A stretch of DNA of 64,000 bases from Parvularcula marina (GCF_003399445.1 NZ_QUQO01000002.1:186001-250000), one strand, 5' to 3'; counted from the stretch's first letter, positions 7,774-21,208 are shown. Translations and numbers: made by a program. Notes: generated from the letters alone by a model not told the origin.

Positions 7774-8927
7774 AGGATGACCGTCACCGCAGCCTGACAG
7801 GCGATGCCTTCCTTGCGGCCGGTAAAGCCCAAGCCTTCGGTGGTTGTGGCCTTGATCGAAATGCGAGCCTCATCAAGCCCAAGCATGCCCGCGATCTTTT
7901 CGCGCATAGCCGCCCGGTGCGGGCCGACCTTCGGGGCTTCGGCAATGAGGGTGAGGTCGATATTGCCGATCTCGCCGCCGCGATCGGAGATCAGCTTTGC
8001 GGCATGTTCGACAAATAGGTGAGAGGCCGCGCCGCGCCATTTTTCGTCAGAGGGCGGAAAATGGGTACCGATATCGCCTTCGCCAATGGCGCCGAGAAGC
8101 GCATCGGTGAGGGCATGAAGCGCCACATCGGCATCGGAATGGCCTTTGAGTTTTTGTGTATGCGGGATTTCAACCCCGCCAAGTGTGACGGCGTCACCAT
8201 CCTCAAAGGCGTGGACGTCAAAGCCTTGCCCGATATGGGTCCGCCTCGTGCCGGCGATCAGTTTCTCGGCCACGTCGAAATCTTCCTTATAAGTCAGTTT
8301 AATATTGGTCGGCAGGTCAGGGACAATGGCGACATGGATGCCGCGCGCCTCAAGCAAGGCGGCATCATCGGTGGCCGTACCCGGTTCTGCGTCTTCATGC
8401 AGGTTGTGAATGACTTCATAGCGGAAACCTTGGGGCGTCTGTGCCCGCCACAGCCCCTCACGTGGTACCGTTTCCTCAATCCCCATCGCGCGGTTCGCCC
8501 GTTTGAGCGTGTCGGAAACGGGCAGGGCGGCGATCGCGCCATCTGCCTGATGTAGGGCCTCAATCACGCCGGTAATCGTCTCATGACTGATGAATGGGCG
8601 AGCGCCATCATGGATAAGGACCATTTGCGGCGAGTGACCTGTGAGCGCGCGAAGTCCGTTACGCACGGATGCCTGACGGTTCTCGCCCCCAATGGCTGGG
8701 TCAAGCATTTTGCTCAGACCTCTGACGGAATTCTCATAGAGCTCGCCATCTTCATCACCGATGACACACAGGACGGCGTCGATCCGAGGGTGTGTGGAAA
8801 ACGCTGTTGCAGTGCGGCGTAAAACGGGCGCGTCGCCAAGCGGCATATATTGTTTGGGCAGCCCGGTACGGGCGCGGCTGCCTTTCCCGCCTGCGACGAT
8901 AACTGCAATTATTTCAGGGTTCGACAT
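7770..8927 (-). CDS. ispDF: Bifunctional IspD/IspF isoprenoid enzyme
   Basis: Catalyses two non-consecutive steps of the MEP isoprenoid pathway: CTP-dependent formation of CDP-methylerythritol (IspD half, residues about 1-225) and cyclisation to MEcPP (IspF half, about 230-385). The IspD nucleotide-binding VAGGKGSRARTGLPKQY is near the N-terminus; IspF metal ligands appear in GFDVHAFEDGD and HSDADVALHALTDALLG. The fusion is common in alphaproteobacteria. The open frame extends to 8984, but the ATG at 8925-8927 gives a normal N-terminus (MSNPEIIAVIVAGG) and is preferred, 385 residues. Confidence 0.94.
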   Translation of the reverse strand: MSNPEIIAVIVAGGKGSRARTGLPKQYMPLGDAPVLRRTATAFSTHPRIDAVLCVIGDEDGELYENSVRGLSKMLDPAIGGENRQASVRNGLRALTGHSPQMVLIHDGARPFISHETITGVIEALHQADGAIAALPVSDTLKRANRAMGIEETVPREGLWRAQTPQGFRYEVIHNLHEDAEPGTATDDAALLEARGIHVAIVPDLPTNIKLTYKEDFDVAEKLIAGTRRTHIGQGFDVHAFEDGDAVTLGGVEIPHTQKLKGHSDADVALHALTDALLGAIGEGDIGTHFPPSDEKWRGAASHLFVEHAAKLISDRGGEIGNIDLTLIAEAPKVGPHRAAMREKIAGMLGLDEARISIKATTTEGLGFTGRKEGIACQAAVTVIL

Positions 8928-9053
8928 AAGTTCCGTCTTGCCAGCACTTGAAACATCTTTGAGAGTAATTGCCTGAGAGTGCAACTTTTGAGTTAGATTA
9001 TCACTTATGGATTCGTCCGCTTGGAAACTTAAAATTTGAAGGAGTTTTCCGTC

Positions 9054-9596
9054 ATGTCAGGAGTACAAGATATTCAAAATGCGGATATCCCCCTGGACAA
9101 GGACCGGTTCACTCGATCGCTCTTACGTCATCTCACAGGCGCATTGGAAGATATAATTGGTCTACCGGAAGCGGCTGGTTTTGTTTCAATTGTTGGTGAC
9201 ACGATGGGGGAAGAAATTGGCACATCCTACCGTCAGTCATTGCAAGTTGAGAACTTGAATAAGGAACAGGTTGCGGCCTGTCTTGTCGATCTAAAGAGGC
9301 GGATCGGAGGCGAATTCTACATCATCGAGGAAAGTGACGAGGAGATCGTCTTCGGCAATAATGCTTGTCCATTTGGACAATATGTCGAGGGCAGGCCATC
9401 CTTATGCATGATGACGTCAAACGTCTTTGGACGGATTGCAGCCGATAATCTGGGCTATGCAAATGTCAGAATTGACGAGGCAATTGCGAATGGTGATAGG
9501 GGGTGCCGTGTCGTTATCAGATTGAAGCCTGATGAGAGGCCTCAGAGTACAAGCCGTGAATATTTTGCAGTAGAGGCAAGTCATGACCAGCATTGA
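9054..9596 (+). CDS. MetOD1 (metanogen output domain 1)-like sensor protein
   Basis: A 180-residue protein whose C-terminal half has the conserved pattern NACPFG, then [20 protein letters not shown], then [11 protein letters not shown]. The three cysteines and this spacing match proteins annotated with 'metanogen output domain 1', a fold related to V4R-type small-molecule sensors. A strong AAGGAG lies 9 bases before the ATG at 9054. The gene overlaps the following histidine kinase gene by 14 bases, so it is presumably a sensory or output partner of that kinase. Ligand and activity are unknown; the cysteines could hold a metal or a redox signal. Confidence 0.7.
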   Translation: MSGVQDIQNADIPLDKDRFTRSLLRHLTGALEDIIGLPEAAGFVSIVGDTMGEEIGTSYRQSLQVENLNKEQVAACLVDLKRRIGGEFYIIEESDEEIVFGNNACPFGQYVEGRPSLCMMTSNVFGRIAADNLGYANVRIDEAIANGDRGCRVVIRLKPDERPQSTSREYFAVEASHDQH

Positions 9597-10635
9597 GTCA
9601 GTGCTCGAACTTTGCCCGGAGCCGTGCATCGTCCTCGACGGTGAGGCCAAAATCGTCCACGCAAATTCGAAGGCGCGTTGTTATTTGGAGACGGATGATT
9701 GCGCTGGACGAAAGCTCGTCGAGTTTCTTCATGACAATGAGCCTGACGTAATAGAGGACATTGTCTCCAAGGCTTCTGGTTCAACTATGCCTCGACCTGC
9801 AAAGCTGAAACTGGGGCCGGACATTAGCGATCATGCTGTCGTGATTGCACAGCGGCTTTTGCCTGCCGAGCCACTACGGATCGGTGTCAGATTTCCGGAT
9901 CTGCGACAGGGGCGTTTCAAGGCGCTAACCAAGAAAGTTGATGCGCTAAATGCGGAAGTCAGAGAGCGGCATCGTTTGCAGCACCGCTTGGAAATTTCCC
10001 TTCAGCAGAACATTCTCCTGATGCGTGAGTTGCAGCATCGCGTGAAAAACAACATCCACGTCATCATCTCGCTCCTTGAGCAACAGGCTCGGCGAAGCGA
10101 GGATCAGGTCTTTCATGACCTCGTCGACACGGCGACACGTCGCCTTCTTGCGATGTCACGGATCCATGAGCTGATGTATCGGCGCGGAGAGATGTCACAA
10201 CTCGATGGTCATGATCTCATCCTTTCGCTGCTAGAATCATTGAAGAGTGCGACGGATAGCTCGGTCAGTTTCGTAGAAAAAATTGAGGCGGGGTGGTCAC
10301 TGACAAATGATCAGGCAGGGCCGGTTGCCTTGATCATCAATGAGCTCATTACGAATGCAGTACAGCATGCAACTTCGGATAAAGGGCTCCAAATTATTGT
10401 TGAGGCTGGCCTGGAAGATTCGAAAATAGTTCTCTCTGTAAAAGACAATGGACCCGGTTTCCAACTTGAGGAACGCTCCTCAGAGAGTCTCGGTTTAACG
10501 ATGGTGAAAGGCTTATGCGCTCAGCTAGCGGCATCTTTCAACGTTGAGAGTGTGAACGGCGCACAATGTAGTGTACGGTTCAAGCACATCGCCGAGTTGG
10601 AGTGTCCGAATGGAGAGTCTGAGTACATCGCCTGA
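9583..10635 (+). CDS. PAS-containing HisKA_2/HWE-type sensor histidine kinase
   Basis: Soluble histidine kinase of 350 residues with no membrane segment. A PAS-like sensor occupies roughly residues 1-105, followed by a coiled coil and the dimerisation/phosphoacceptor helix [18 protein letters not shown] with His152. The ATPase part has an N box ([11 protein letters not shown], Asn253) and the DNGPG G1 box near residue 288. This type is common in alphaproteobacterial stress and light signalling. It overlaps the upstream MetOD1-like gene by 14 bases and the downstream receiver gene by 26 bases, forming a compact cassette. The signal sensed is unknown. Confidence 0.88.
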   Translation: MTSIESVLELCPEPCIVLDGEAKIVHANSKARCYLETDDCAGRKLVEFLHDNEPDVIEDIVSKASGSTMPRPAKLKLGPDISDHAVVIAQRLLPAEPLRIGVRFPDLRQGRFKALTKKVDALNAEVRERHRLQHRLEISLQQNILLMRELQHRVKNNIHVIISLLEQQARRSEDQVFHDLVDTATRRLLAMSRIHELMYRRGEMSQLDGHDLILSLLESLKSATDSSVSFVEKIEAGWSLTNDQAGPVALIINELITNAVQHATSDKGLQIIVEAGLEDSKIVLSVKDNGPGFQLEERSSESLGLTMVKGLCAQLAASFNVESVNGAQCSVRFKHIAELECPNGESEYIA

Positions 10636-11041
10636 AAAGAGCCGTCCGCCAGTGACTTCCACTGCTGGGGACAAGCTCAAGGTTGTTGTTGTTGAGGACG
10701 ATTTCCTGGTTTCTCTCTCCGTTAGCGAGGCGATCGAACTTGCTGGAATGGAAGTTGTGGCGACAGCAGCCACAGCAGGTCAGGCAGTGGCACTTTGCGA
10801 GACGGAGCGGCCTGATCTTGTGACCATCGATCTCAATCTGTGTGGTGATCTTGTCGGTATCGAAGTTGCCGAAGTGCTACGTGAACAGCTTGATGTCCCG
10901 ATCATCTTCGTGACGGCATTCAACTCACCGGAAATACGTGAGGCTGGTGATAAGTCCTCGCCCCTGTGCTGGATCGAAAAGCCCTTCACTCCTCGCGTCA
11001 TGGCTGAGCGTTTGAAGGCCGTCACCTCATCGCTGCACTAA
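10610..11041 (+). CDS. Response regulator, receiver only
   Basis: Receiver-domain protein of 143 residues, the probable partner of the overlapping HisKA_2 kinase. It has the acidic pair ED at residues 29-30, phospho-acceptor Asp74 in LVTIDLNLCG, a Thr in FVTAF and the lysine of IEKPFTP. No DNA-binding or enzymatic output domain follows. The open frame starts earlier (10571), but the ATG at 10610 has GGAG seven bases upstream and is preferred. The first 20 residues are a Ser/Pro-rich tail. Confidence 0.85.
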   Translation: MESLSTSPEKSRPPVTSTAGDKLKVVVVEDDFLVSLSVSEAIELAGMEVVATAATAGQAVALCETERPDLVTIDLNLCGDLVGIEVAEVLREQLDVPIIFVTAFNSPEIREAGDKSSPLCWIEKPFTPRVMAERLKAVTSSLH

Positions 11042-11042
11042 G

Positions 11043-11816
11043 TTAGCCAACAAAGGCTTTCTCAACGACGAACTGAGCCGGCTGCGCATTCGAGCCTTCG
11101 GTGAGGCCAGCTTGTTCGGTCAGGGCCTTGGTGTCAGCGATCATCTCCATCGAGCCGCAAATCATCACCCGGTCCGTTTCGGGATTGAGCGGCGGCACGC
11201 CCAAGACTTCAAACAGCTTGCCGCTTTCGATCAGCGTTGTGATGCGCCCTTCGAGCGGATGCTTCTCCCGCGTGCAGGAAGAGACATATTTGAGCTGCGC
11301 GGGCGCAACGTCGCCGACCAGCGGGTCATCCTTCAGGCTGTCGACGATCTCACCTGAATAGGCGAGCTCATCAACGAGACGGCAGGTATGGGTGACGATG
11401 ACTTCCTCGAACTTCTCGTAGGTCTCTGGCTCGCGGACAAGGCTTGCAAAAGGAGCAAAGCCGGTGCCGGTCGAGAACATGTAGAGCCGCTTGCCGGGAG
11501 TGAGGGCGTCGAGCACCAGCGTACCGGTCGGCTTCTTGCCGACGATGATCTCATCGCCGACTTCGATTTTCTGGAGCCGTGAGGTGAGGGGGCCGTCCTC
11601 GACCTTAATCGAGAAAAACTCGATTTCCTCGTCCCAGGCGGGGCTCGCGACAGAATAGGCCCGCAGGATCGGTTTGCCGTTATCACCGGGCAGGCCGATC
11701 ATCACGAATTCGCCTGAGCGAAAGCGGAAGGCCGGATCACGGGTCGTGCGGAAGCGGAACAGTCGGTCGGTATAATGCTGGACGAGCGTGACTTTTTCCG
11801 TGGTGAAGGCAGCCAT
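11043..11816 (-). CDS. fpr: Ferredoxin--NADP reductase
   Basis: FAD-dependent transfer of electrons between NADPH and ferredoxin or flavodoxin in the cytoplasm. In 257 residues, FAD binding is seen in RAYSVASP (about residue 52), NADP binding in FSTGTGFAPFASL (about 114) and the CGSMEMI segment (about 221). The C-terminal FVVEKAFVG matches bacterial subclass I Fpr, which ends in VEKAF. It ends 1 base from the stop of the convergent response regulator. Redox partners could include the FdxA ferredoxin encoded near 21.3 kb. Confidence 0.92.
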   Translation of the reverse strand: MAAFTTEKVTLVQHYTDRLFRFRTTRDPAFRFRSGEFVMIGLPGDNGKPILRAYSVASPAWDEEIEFFSIKVEDGPLTSRLQKIEVGDEIIVGKKPTGTLVLDALTPGKRLYMFSTGTGFAPFASLVREPETYEKFEEVIVTHTCRLVDELAYSGEIVDSLKDDPLVGDVAPAQLKYVSSCTREKHPLEGRITTLIESGKLFEVLGVPPLNPETDRVMICGSMEMIADTKALTEQAGLTEGSNAQPAQFVVEKAFVG

Positions 11817-11998
11817 GAGAATTCCTTAAAAGGCGGTCGGACGAGCGAAAGCGCGCATATGGGTGCTGTCACATATGAATGGCAACCCAACCCTTTCTCG
11901 ATAGGACGTGAGAAATGCTATGCATTCACGTGAATCAATGGGGTTTTCATGTGCGGCCAGCAACATTATATCGCACCTGCACAACAACGGGCAGGCCA

Positions 11999-12355
11999 AT
12001 GCTCCTCAAAATGCTCAAATCAAAGATCCACGGGGCGACCCTGACGATGACCGACCTTCATTATGAGGGTTCGATCGCGATCGACGAGGATCTGCTCGAT
12101 GCGGCGGGGATCCTGCCTTACGAGCATGTGGACATCTGGAACGTCACCAATGGCAATCGGCTCGCGACCTATGCGCTGCCCGCCGAGCGCGGCTCACGGC
12201 AGTTCATGCTCAACGGGGCGGCGGCACGCCTTGCCCATGCCGGGGACAAGGTGATCATCTCGGCTTTTGGTCAGGTGCCCGCAGAAGAAGCCCGGAACTA
12301 CAAGCCGACCGTCGTCCTCATGAATGACGACAACTCGATCCAGCGGATCATCTAA
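11999..12355 (+). CDS. panD: Aspartate 1-decarboxylase
   Basis: Pyruvoyl-dependent decarboxylation of aspartate to beta-alanine for pantothenate and coenzyme A. The self-cleavage site is DLHYEGS with Gly24-Ser25, exactly as in E. coli, and the conserved [14 protein letters not shown] and AERGSR follow. The open frame extends back to 11915, but the ATG at 11999 aligns with the E. coli N-terminus and puts the processing site at the standard position (118 residues). It precedes the M28 peptidase gene by 75 bases on the same strand. Confidence 0.94.
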   Translation: MLLKMLKSKIHGATLTMTDLHYEGSIAIDEDLLDAAGILPYEHVDIWNVTNGNRLATYALPAERGSRQFMLNGAAARLAHAGDKVIISAFGQVPAEEARNYKPTVVLMNDDNSIQRII

Positions 12356-12430
12356 GCGGCCAGACGCCATCTTGCCAAATGCCCTCCGAACGATGTTAAT
12401 GCATCGAAATTCGGTAAAGGGCTTACTCTC

Positions 12431-14050
12431 ATGACCAATCTTCGCCGCCTTGTCCTTGGCTCGGCCGCAATTGCTTTCCTTGCCTCCTGTGCTGCAACGG
12501 CGCCGGACGCGGATGCTCCTAAAGGGGCGAAATACGACACAAGCTGGCCTGACGGCGCTGCAGCTTCGGCGGAGCGGTTCCGGAACGATCTGACGACATT
12601 GGCGGGCGACGAATATGAGGGCCGAGAGGCGGGCACGCCAGGCTATGACAAGGCCGTCGATTATGTGGTCGCTGCCTACAAGGAGATCGGCCTCAAGCCC
12701 GCGGGCGACAATGGCTACCTCCAGCAAGTGCCGCTGCGTAAAGAGAAGACGGTCGTTGAGGCGTCAGTCGTCGAGCTGGCCGGCGCGGACATGCAGATCT
12801 TCGATGATTTCTACGTTGGGGCCTCGACCTATCATGAGAGCTTTGATGTGACGGCGGATGTCGTCTTCATGGGTTATGGTCTTGATGCGCCGATGTTTGG
12901 TCAGACCGCGTATGACAAGATCGACGTGACGGGAAAAATCGTTGCCGTCCTCAGCGGTGTGCCGGATGATCTGCCCTCTGAGGAAAATGCCCACTTCAAC
13001 CGTGCTTCCACCAAGCGGGAAGCAGCTGCCGCGCATGGCGCGGTTGGTTTCGTGACGCTCAACCCGACGGGCGGCTTCAGCGGCTCGCGCCTTGAGCGCG
13101 CGGCGGCACGGGCAAGTGAGGTTGTGGTTCATCCGGACGGCAAGGATAAAGAGATCGCAGCGGCGGCCTATCTGACCGAAACGGGCACGGCCAAGCTGGC
13201 ACTTGCCGCCGGGATGAGTGCGGATGATTTTAACGACGGCATGGCGCCGAAAGAGCTGGGTGTCAGTCTGCGCATTGCCGGCGCCAGTGAATGGGAAGAT
13301 TATGAATCACCCAACGTCATTGGCGTCATTGAGGGCTCTGACCCTGACCTGAAAGGCGAATATGTCGTCCTGACGGCTCACCTTGATCACATTGGCAAGC
13401 TGCGCGTCATTGAAGAAGATCCGGACAAGGACATCATCAATAATGGCGCCATGGACAATGCGTCCGGCATCTCGACGCTGCTCGAGGAAGCCCGCAAGTT
13501 CAAAAATGGCGAGCGGCCGCGCCGGTCGATCCTTTTCGTTGCGCTGACGGCTGAGGAGAAAGGTCTTCTGGGATCGGAATATAATGCCCAGAACCCGACA
13601 GTGCCGGCAGAATCCATGATTGCCAATGTCAATCTCGACATGCCGATCCTGCTGCATGATTTTACTGACGTGATCGCGTTTGGTGCACAGCATTCCAGTA
13701 TCAAGGAAACGGCGGAGGCTGCTGCCGGTACGCTCGGGGTAACCTTGTCGCCTGACCCCGTGCCTGAAATGGTCCTCTTTGTACGGTCGGATCATTATAA
13801 CTACGTCAAAGTGGGCATCCCTTCGATCTTCATGGTGCTCGGCTTTGAAAATGGTGGTGAAGAGGCTTTCCGCGGTTTCCTTTCGACCAATTATCACCGA
13901 CCCGGTGATGAAGCGTCTCAGGATATTCGCTATGACCAGGCGGCACGCTTCGCCGAAATCAACTACCGGATCGCGAAAGCCATCGCGAATGCGGACGAAC
14001 GCCCGACTTGGAATGAAGGCGATTTCTTCGGCGACTATTTCGGGAAGTAA
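12431..14050 (+). CDS. Lipoprotein M28-family metallopeptidase
   Basis: Probable zinc aminopeptidase anchored in the outer membrane or periplasmic face. Signal peptide with lipobox LASC (Cys21). A PA-like domain (about residues 130-300) precedes the M28 catalytic domain. Zinc ligands and catalytic residues are in TAHLDHIG, GAMDNASG, TAEEKGLLGS, NVNLDMP and SDHYNY. The length of 539 residues fits the PA-containing M28 group. A strong intrinsic terminator follows the stop by 8 bases, so this gene ends its transcription unit. The peptide substrate is not known. Confidence 0.9.
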   Translation: MTNLRRLVLGSAAIAFLASCAATAPDADAPKGAKYDTSWPDGAAASAERFRNDLTTLAGDEYEGREAGTPGYDKAVDYVVAAYKEIGLKPAGDNGYLQQVPLRKEKTVVEASVVELAGADMQIFDDFYVGASTYHESFDVTADVVFMGYGLDAPMFGQTAYDKIDVTGKIVAVLSGVPDDLPSEENAHFNRASTKREAAAAHGAVGFVTLNPTGGFSGSRLERAAARASEVVVHPDGKDKEIAAAAYLTETGTAKLALAAGMSADDFNDGMAPKELGVSLRIAGASEWEDYESPNVIGVIEGSDPDLKGEYVVLTAHLDHIGKLRVIEEDPDKDIINNGAMDNASGISTLLEEARKFKNGERPRRSILFVALTAEEKGLLGSEYNAQNPTVPAESMIANVNLDMPILLHDFTDVIAFGAQHSSIKETAEAAAGTLGVTLSPDPVPEMVLFVRSDHYNYVKVGIPSIFMVLGFENGGEEAFRGFLSTNYHRPGDEASQDIRYDQAARFAEINYRIAKAIANADERPTWNEGDFFGDYFGK

Positions 14051-14057
14051 GGCAGGC

Positions 14058-14085
14058 GCCCGGCGAGACGCCGGGCACCTTTTTT
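14058..14085 (+). terminator. Intrinsic terminator after M28 peptidase
   Basis: Perfect 8-bp stem GCCCGGCG / CGCCGGGC with an AGA loop, followed within three bases by a run of six T. Confidence 0.9.
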
Positions 14086-14145
14086 CGGGCTGGCTGATGG
14101 CTCGGCGTTCTTGACCTGTTCTCCGGTTCGGCCGACAATCAGCGC

Positions 14146-17996
<3,851 letters not shown>

Positions 17997-19814
17997 TCAG
18001 AGCGCGGCAGTCCGGGCTTTCAGCCAGTCCTTGACCTCACCATCAAGCTCGGGGCCGACCTTGGCCCAGACCTCTGCGTGATAGTCGTCGACCCATTTGC
18101 GTTCGTCTTCGGTCAGCATGTCCGCGACGATCAGTTCGCGTTCGAGCGGTGCAAGGGTGATGGTCTCAAAGGACATCATCTCGCGTTCGCCGCCGGGGAC
18201 CGGTTGCGGCTGGGTGACGATGATGAGGTTTTCAATCCGTATGCCGAATTCACCCGCCTTGTAGAAACCGGGCTCATTCGAGCAGATCATGCCGGGCTCT
18301 AGCGCCTGCGCGATCGGATGTTTCGAGATCTTCTGCGGGCCTTCATGGACACCCAGATAGCTGCCGACGCCGTGGCCTGTGCCGTGATCATAGTCGAGGC
18401 CCGCTTCCCAGAGCGGGCGGCGGGCGAAGGCATCGAGCGCGTGGCCGGACGTGCCCTTGGGGAATTTCGCTGTGGCGAGCGCGATATGACCCTGCAGAAC
18501 CAGCGTGTAGCAGCGGCGCATCTCCTCGGTCGGTGCGCCAATTGCCATGGTCCGGGTGATGTCCGTCGTGCCGTCCTCATACTGACCACCAGAATCGATC
18601 AGGAACAGGGTGCCCGGCTTGATCTTCTGATCGGAGCGGGTCGAGACGCGGTAATGCGGCAGGGCACCGTGATTGGCAGAGCCTGAAATCGTATCAAAGC
18701 TGATATCTTTGAGGACGCCGGTTGCGATACGTAAGGATTCAAGTTTCTGGGCGGCGGCGATTTCTGTGAGTTCGCTCTTGGGGGCTTCCTCGGCCAGCCA
18801 GTGCAAGAAGCGGGTGATGACCGCGCCGTCGCGGATATGAGCCGCGCGCGCGCCATCAAGTTCGGCGTCGTTCTTCAGGGCACGGGGGAGGGAGCAGGGG
18901 TCTGCCATCTCCTCAATGCCGGCGCCCGCAGCCTCAAGGGCCTGCGTGAAGGCAAGCGGGGTGATGGCAGGGTCCACGGCAACCTTGACGCCGGCTTTGC
19001 CCAGATCGGCAAGGGCGGACATCACTTCCGTCTCGGCACGGATGGTCACTTCATTGCCAAGATGAGCGGGCAGGCCGTCGGTCACCTTGTCGGGATGGAT
19101 GAAAAGCTCGGCGCTACCATCAACGCGCAGGATCGCGCGACCAAGCGGCAGGGGGCTGGCGTGGACGTCGCCGCCACGGATGTTGAAGAGCCAGGCCAGC
19201 GAATGCGGTGCGGTCAAGAGCGCAGCGCCGACCTTGGCGGATTTAAGATCTTCGGCCAGACGGTGGCGTTTGGATTCGCTTCCCTCACCTGAAAAGCTGT
19301 CTGGGTGCGGAAGGATCGGCGCGCAGGGCTCTTCAGGCTGGTCTTCCCATGCGACATCTATCGGGTTGGTCTCCAATGCCTTCAGGGTAAAGCCAGACTT
19401 CGCGGCCATCCTTACATAGGGTGCAAGACCGGCTTTCGAGTAAAGGAACGGGTCATAGCCGATGACCGCGCCCTCGGCAGTGTTCGTGGCGAGCCACTCG
19501 GCGGGATCGACATCGGCGGTATTGTGAAGCTCGAAATATTCCTGATCGACCTGTTCGCGCAATTGCAACGTGTACCGCCCATCAGAGAAGACGGCGGCCT
19601 TGTCCTTCAAGACGATGGCCATTCCGGCGGACCCGGAAAAGCCCGACACCCACATCAGCCGCTCGGCATTGTCAGGCAGATATTCGTTCAGATAGGCATC
19701 ATCATGCGGGATGAGCAGGCCATCAAGGCCCTGGTCGGCCAGAGCGGCCCGCAATGGGGGGACATGCGCCGCGGCAAAGCCGATATCGGATGCGGGCTCG
19801 AATGTCTGAAACAT
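17997..19814 (-). CDS. pepP: M24-family Xaa-Pro aminopeptidase
   Basis: Cytoplasmic metallopeptidase that removes N-terminal residues before proline. The 605-residue form has two creatinase-like N-terminal domains followed by the pita-bread catalytic domain. Metal ligands are visible in IDSGGQYEDGTTDITRT (two Asp), GTGHGVGSYLGVHEGP (His) and SNEPGFY plus IRIENL (two Glu). The long C-terminal extension after the catalytic core matches the eukaryote-like APP1 group found in alphaproteobacteria. The gene symbol is functional rather than an exact orthologue call. Confidence 0.88.
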   Translation of the reverse strand: MFQTFEPASDIGFAAAHVPPLRAALADQGLDGLLIPHDDAYLNEYLPDNAERLMWVSGFSGSAGMAIVLKDKAAVFSDGRYTLQLREQVDQEYFELHNTADVDPAEWLATNTAEGAVIGYDPFLYSKAGLAPYVRMAAKSGFTLKALETNPIDVAWEDQPEEPCAPILPHPDSFSGEGSESKRHRLAEDLKSAKVGAALLTAPHSLAWLFNIRGGDVHASPLPLGRAILRVDGSAELFIHPDKVTDGLPAHLGNEVTIRAETEVMSALADLGKAGVKVAVDPAITPLAFTQALEAAGAGIEEMADPCSLPRALKNDAELDGARAAHIRDGAVITRFLHWLAEEAPKSELTEIAAAQKLESLRIATGVLKDISFDTISGSANHGALPHYRVSTRSDQKIKPGTLFLIDSGGQYEDGTTDITRTMAIGAPTEEMRRCYTLVLQGHIALATAKFPKGTSGHALDAFARRPLWEAGLDYDHGTGHGVGSYLGVHEGPQKISKHPIAQALEPGMICSNEPGFYKAGEFGIRIENLIIVTQPQPVPGGEREMMSFETITLAPLERELIVADMLTEDERKWVDDYHAEVWAKVGPELDGEVKDWLKARTAAL

Positions 19815-19871
19815 GGGAAATCTCCTTACGCGTCACCTGCGCGACGCCTAGCTGACGCCGCCTGAAAATAA

Positions 19872-19907
19872 AAACGCCGCCCTCAGTCTCATGACCGGGC
19901 GGCGTTT
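19872..19907 (-). terminator. Terminator of carD
   Basis: Perfect 11-bp inverted repeat AAACGCCGCCC / GGGCGGCGTTT around a 14-base loop, located 23 bases beyond the carD stop. Read on the minus strand, the stem is followed by TTTTTATTTT. Confidence 0.88.
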
Positions 19908-19929
19908 CCAATGACTAAAAAGCAGGGCC

Positions 19930-20979
19930 TTAGCTGGCGTCGACTTTTTCTTTCTTCGCAAGGTGCTCGTGAATTTCCTCGATCGCTTTTTCGAGGGTCT
20001 TCTTGCGCACAGCGGCCACTTCGCGGCCGAATCGCTCGCGCGCCTGCTCGAAGAGCTGGCGTTCAGAATAGCTCTGCTCGGGTTGGTCGTCGGCGCGATA
20101 AAGGTCACGAACGACTTCAGCGACAGAGATCAGGTCGCCAGAATTGATCTTGGCTTCATATTCCTGCGCGCGGCGCGACCACATGGTCCGCTTGATGCGG
20201 GCCTTGCCTTCGAGCAGTTCAAGGGCGCCATCGATCTGTTCGGCCGTCGAGAGGTTCCGCATGCCGGACGCTGCGGCCTTCACCACAGGAACGCGAAGCT
20301 TCATTTTCTCGTGCTCGAAATCGATCACGAAAAGCTCGACCTCGATATCAGCGATCGACTGCTTCTCGACCGAGTCGATATAGCCAACGCCGTGAGCCGG
20401 ATAGATGATCTGGGTGTTGACCTTGAAGGTCTGATTCTTGTCCCGCCGAGCTTCGGCGCGTTTGGCCACGCGAAGGGCCGGGCGCATCGGGGCGGGGGCA
20501 ATTTTCGGCTTATCGTCGTCGCCTGCTGACTCAGGGGCGGCTTTCGAATTTGCTTTAGCTGCTGGTAACTTAGCGGCTGATTTCACAGACTTTTTCTCAC
20601 TCTGCTTGACGGTTTTGGGAGATGAGGACGCGTTGGCGGTACCTTTGCCAGACGTCGTTTTCCGCGCCGTTTTGGCGGCGGATTTCGGAGCAGCGGCCTT
20701 TTTGGTCGTCTTGGCCGCAGCGGGTTTCTTCGGCGCTGCTTTTTTGGCAGTCGTCGATTTTGTGGGGGAATCGGATTTCTTCACTGCCGCTTTCTTGGCG
20801 GGTTCGGCTTTTTTGGCCGTTGTTGTTTTCTTCGCGGTGGTCTTACGAGCCGTCGTCGGGCTCTTGCGTGCCGTACTGGTCGACTTACGGGCGGTGGTTT
20901 TCCGTGTGGCGGTGCCCGAAGCCGTTTTGGCTGTCTTCTTGGTCGTTGTCGTTTTCTTTGAAGAGGTGGCTTTGCTCAT
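19930..20979 (-). CDS. CarD/CdnL-type RNA polymerase-binding regulator with histone-H1-like N-terminal tail
   Basis: The C-terminal half (from about residue 182) is a CarD domain: a Tudor-like RNA-polymerase-binding part with IIYPAHGVGYIDSVEKQ, then a helical DNA-binding part ending in the KKTLEKAIEEIHEHLAKKE helix. CarD proteins stabilise open promoter complexes, notably at rRNA and growth genes. The first 150 or so residues are very different: almost only Lys, Ala, Thr, Ser and Pro with KKTTT, TARKS and AKKAAPKKP repeats, about a quarter lysine, like histone H1 tails. The start is ATG 20979 with GGAAGGA seven bases upstream; a TTG two codons earlier is less likely. It sits downstream of fdxA, a conserved neighbour in this class, but each has its own terminator. 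Confidence 0.9.
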   Translation of the reverse strand: MSKATSSKKTTTTKKTAKTASGTATRKTTARKSTSTARKSPTTARKTTAKKTTTAKKAEPAKKAAVKKSDSPTKSTTAKKAAPKKPAAAKTTKKAAAPKSAAKTARKTTSGKGTANASSSPKTVKQSEKKSVKSAAKLPAAKANSKAAPESAGDDDKPKIAPAPMRPALRVAKRAEARRDKNQTFKVNTQIIYPAHGVGYIDSVEKQSIADIEVELFVIDFEHEKMKLRVPVVKAAASGMRNLSTAEQIDGALELLEGKARIKRTMWSRRAQEYEAKINSGDLISVAEVVRDLYRADDQPEQSYSERQLFEQARERFGREVAAVRKKTLEKAIEEIHEHLAKKEKVDAS

Positions 20980-21041
20980 CGCCAATCCTTCCGCGTAGCC
21001 TCATCCAGACCGCAGACACATGTCAGCGGCATGAGAGAAAT

Positions 21042-21066
21042 AAAAAGACCGCCGGACCGGCGGCCT
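21042..21066 (-). terminator. Terminator of fdxA
   Basis: GC-rich inverted repeat CCGCCGG / CCGGCGG (49-55 and 57-63 of this kilobase) followed on the minus strand by TCTTTTTATTT. It separates fdxA from carD. Confidence 0.75.
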
Positions 21067-21208
21067 CCGATCTGTTAAAAATGGGGCTTCTGCCCCGACT
21101 TATTGGGGCCTCGCCCCAGCATTCACCTACATATAGCACAAAATTGCACAGGATTCCAGCGCCGGGCATCAGCGACCGGAATGCAGGGGGCTTCAGGGTC
21201 GGCGAGGC

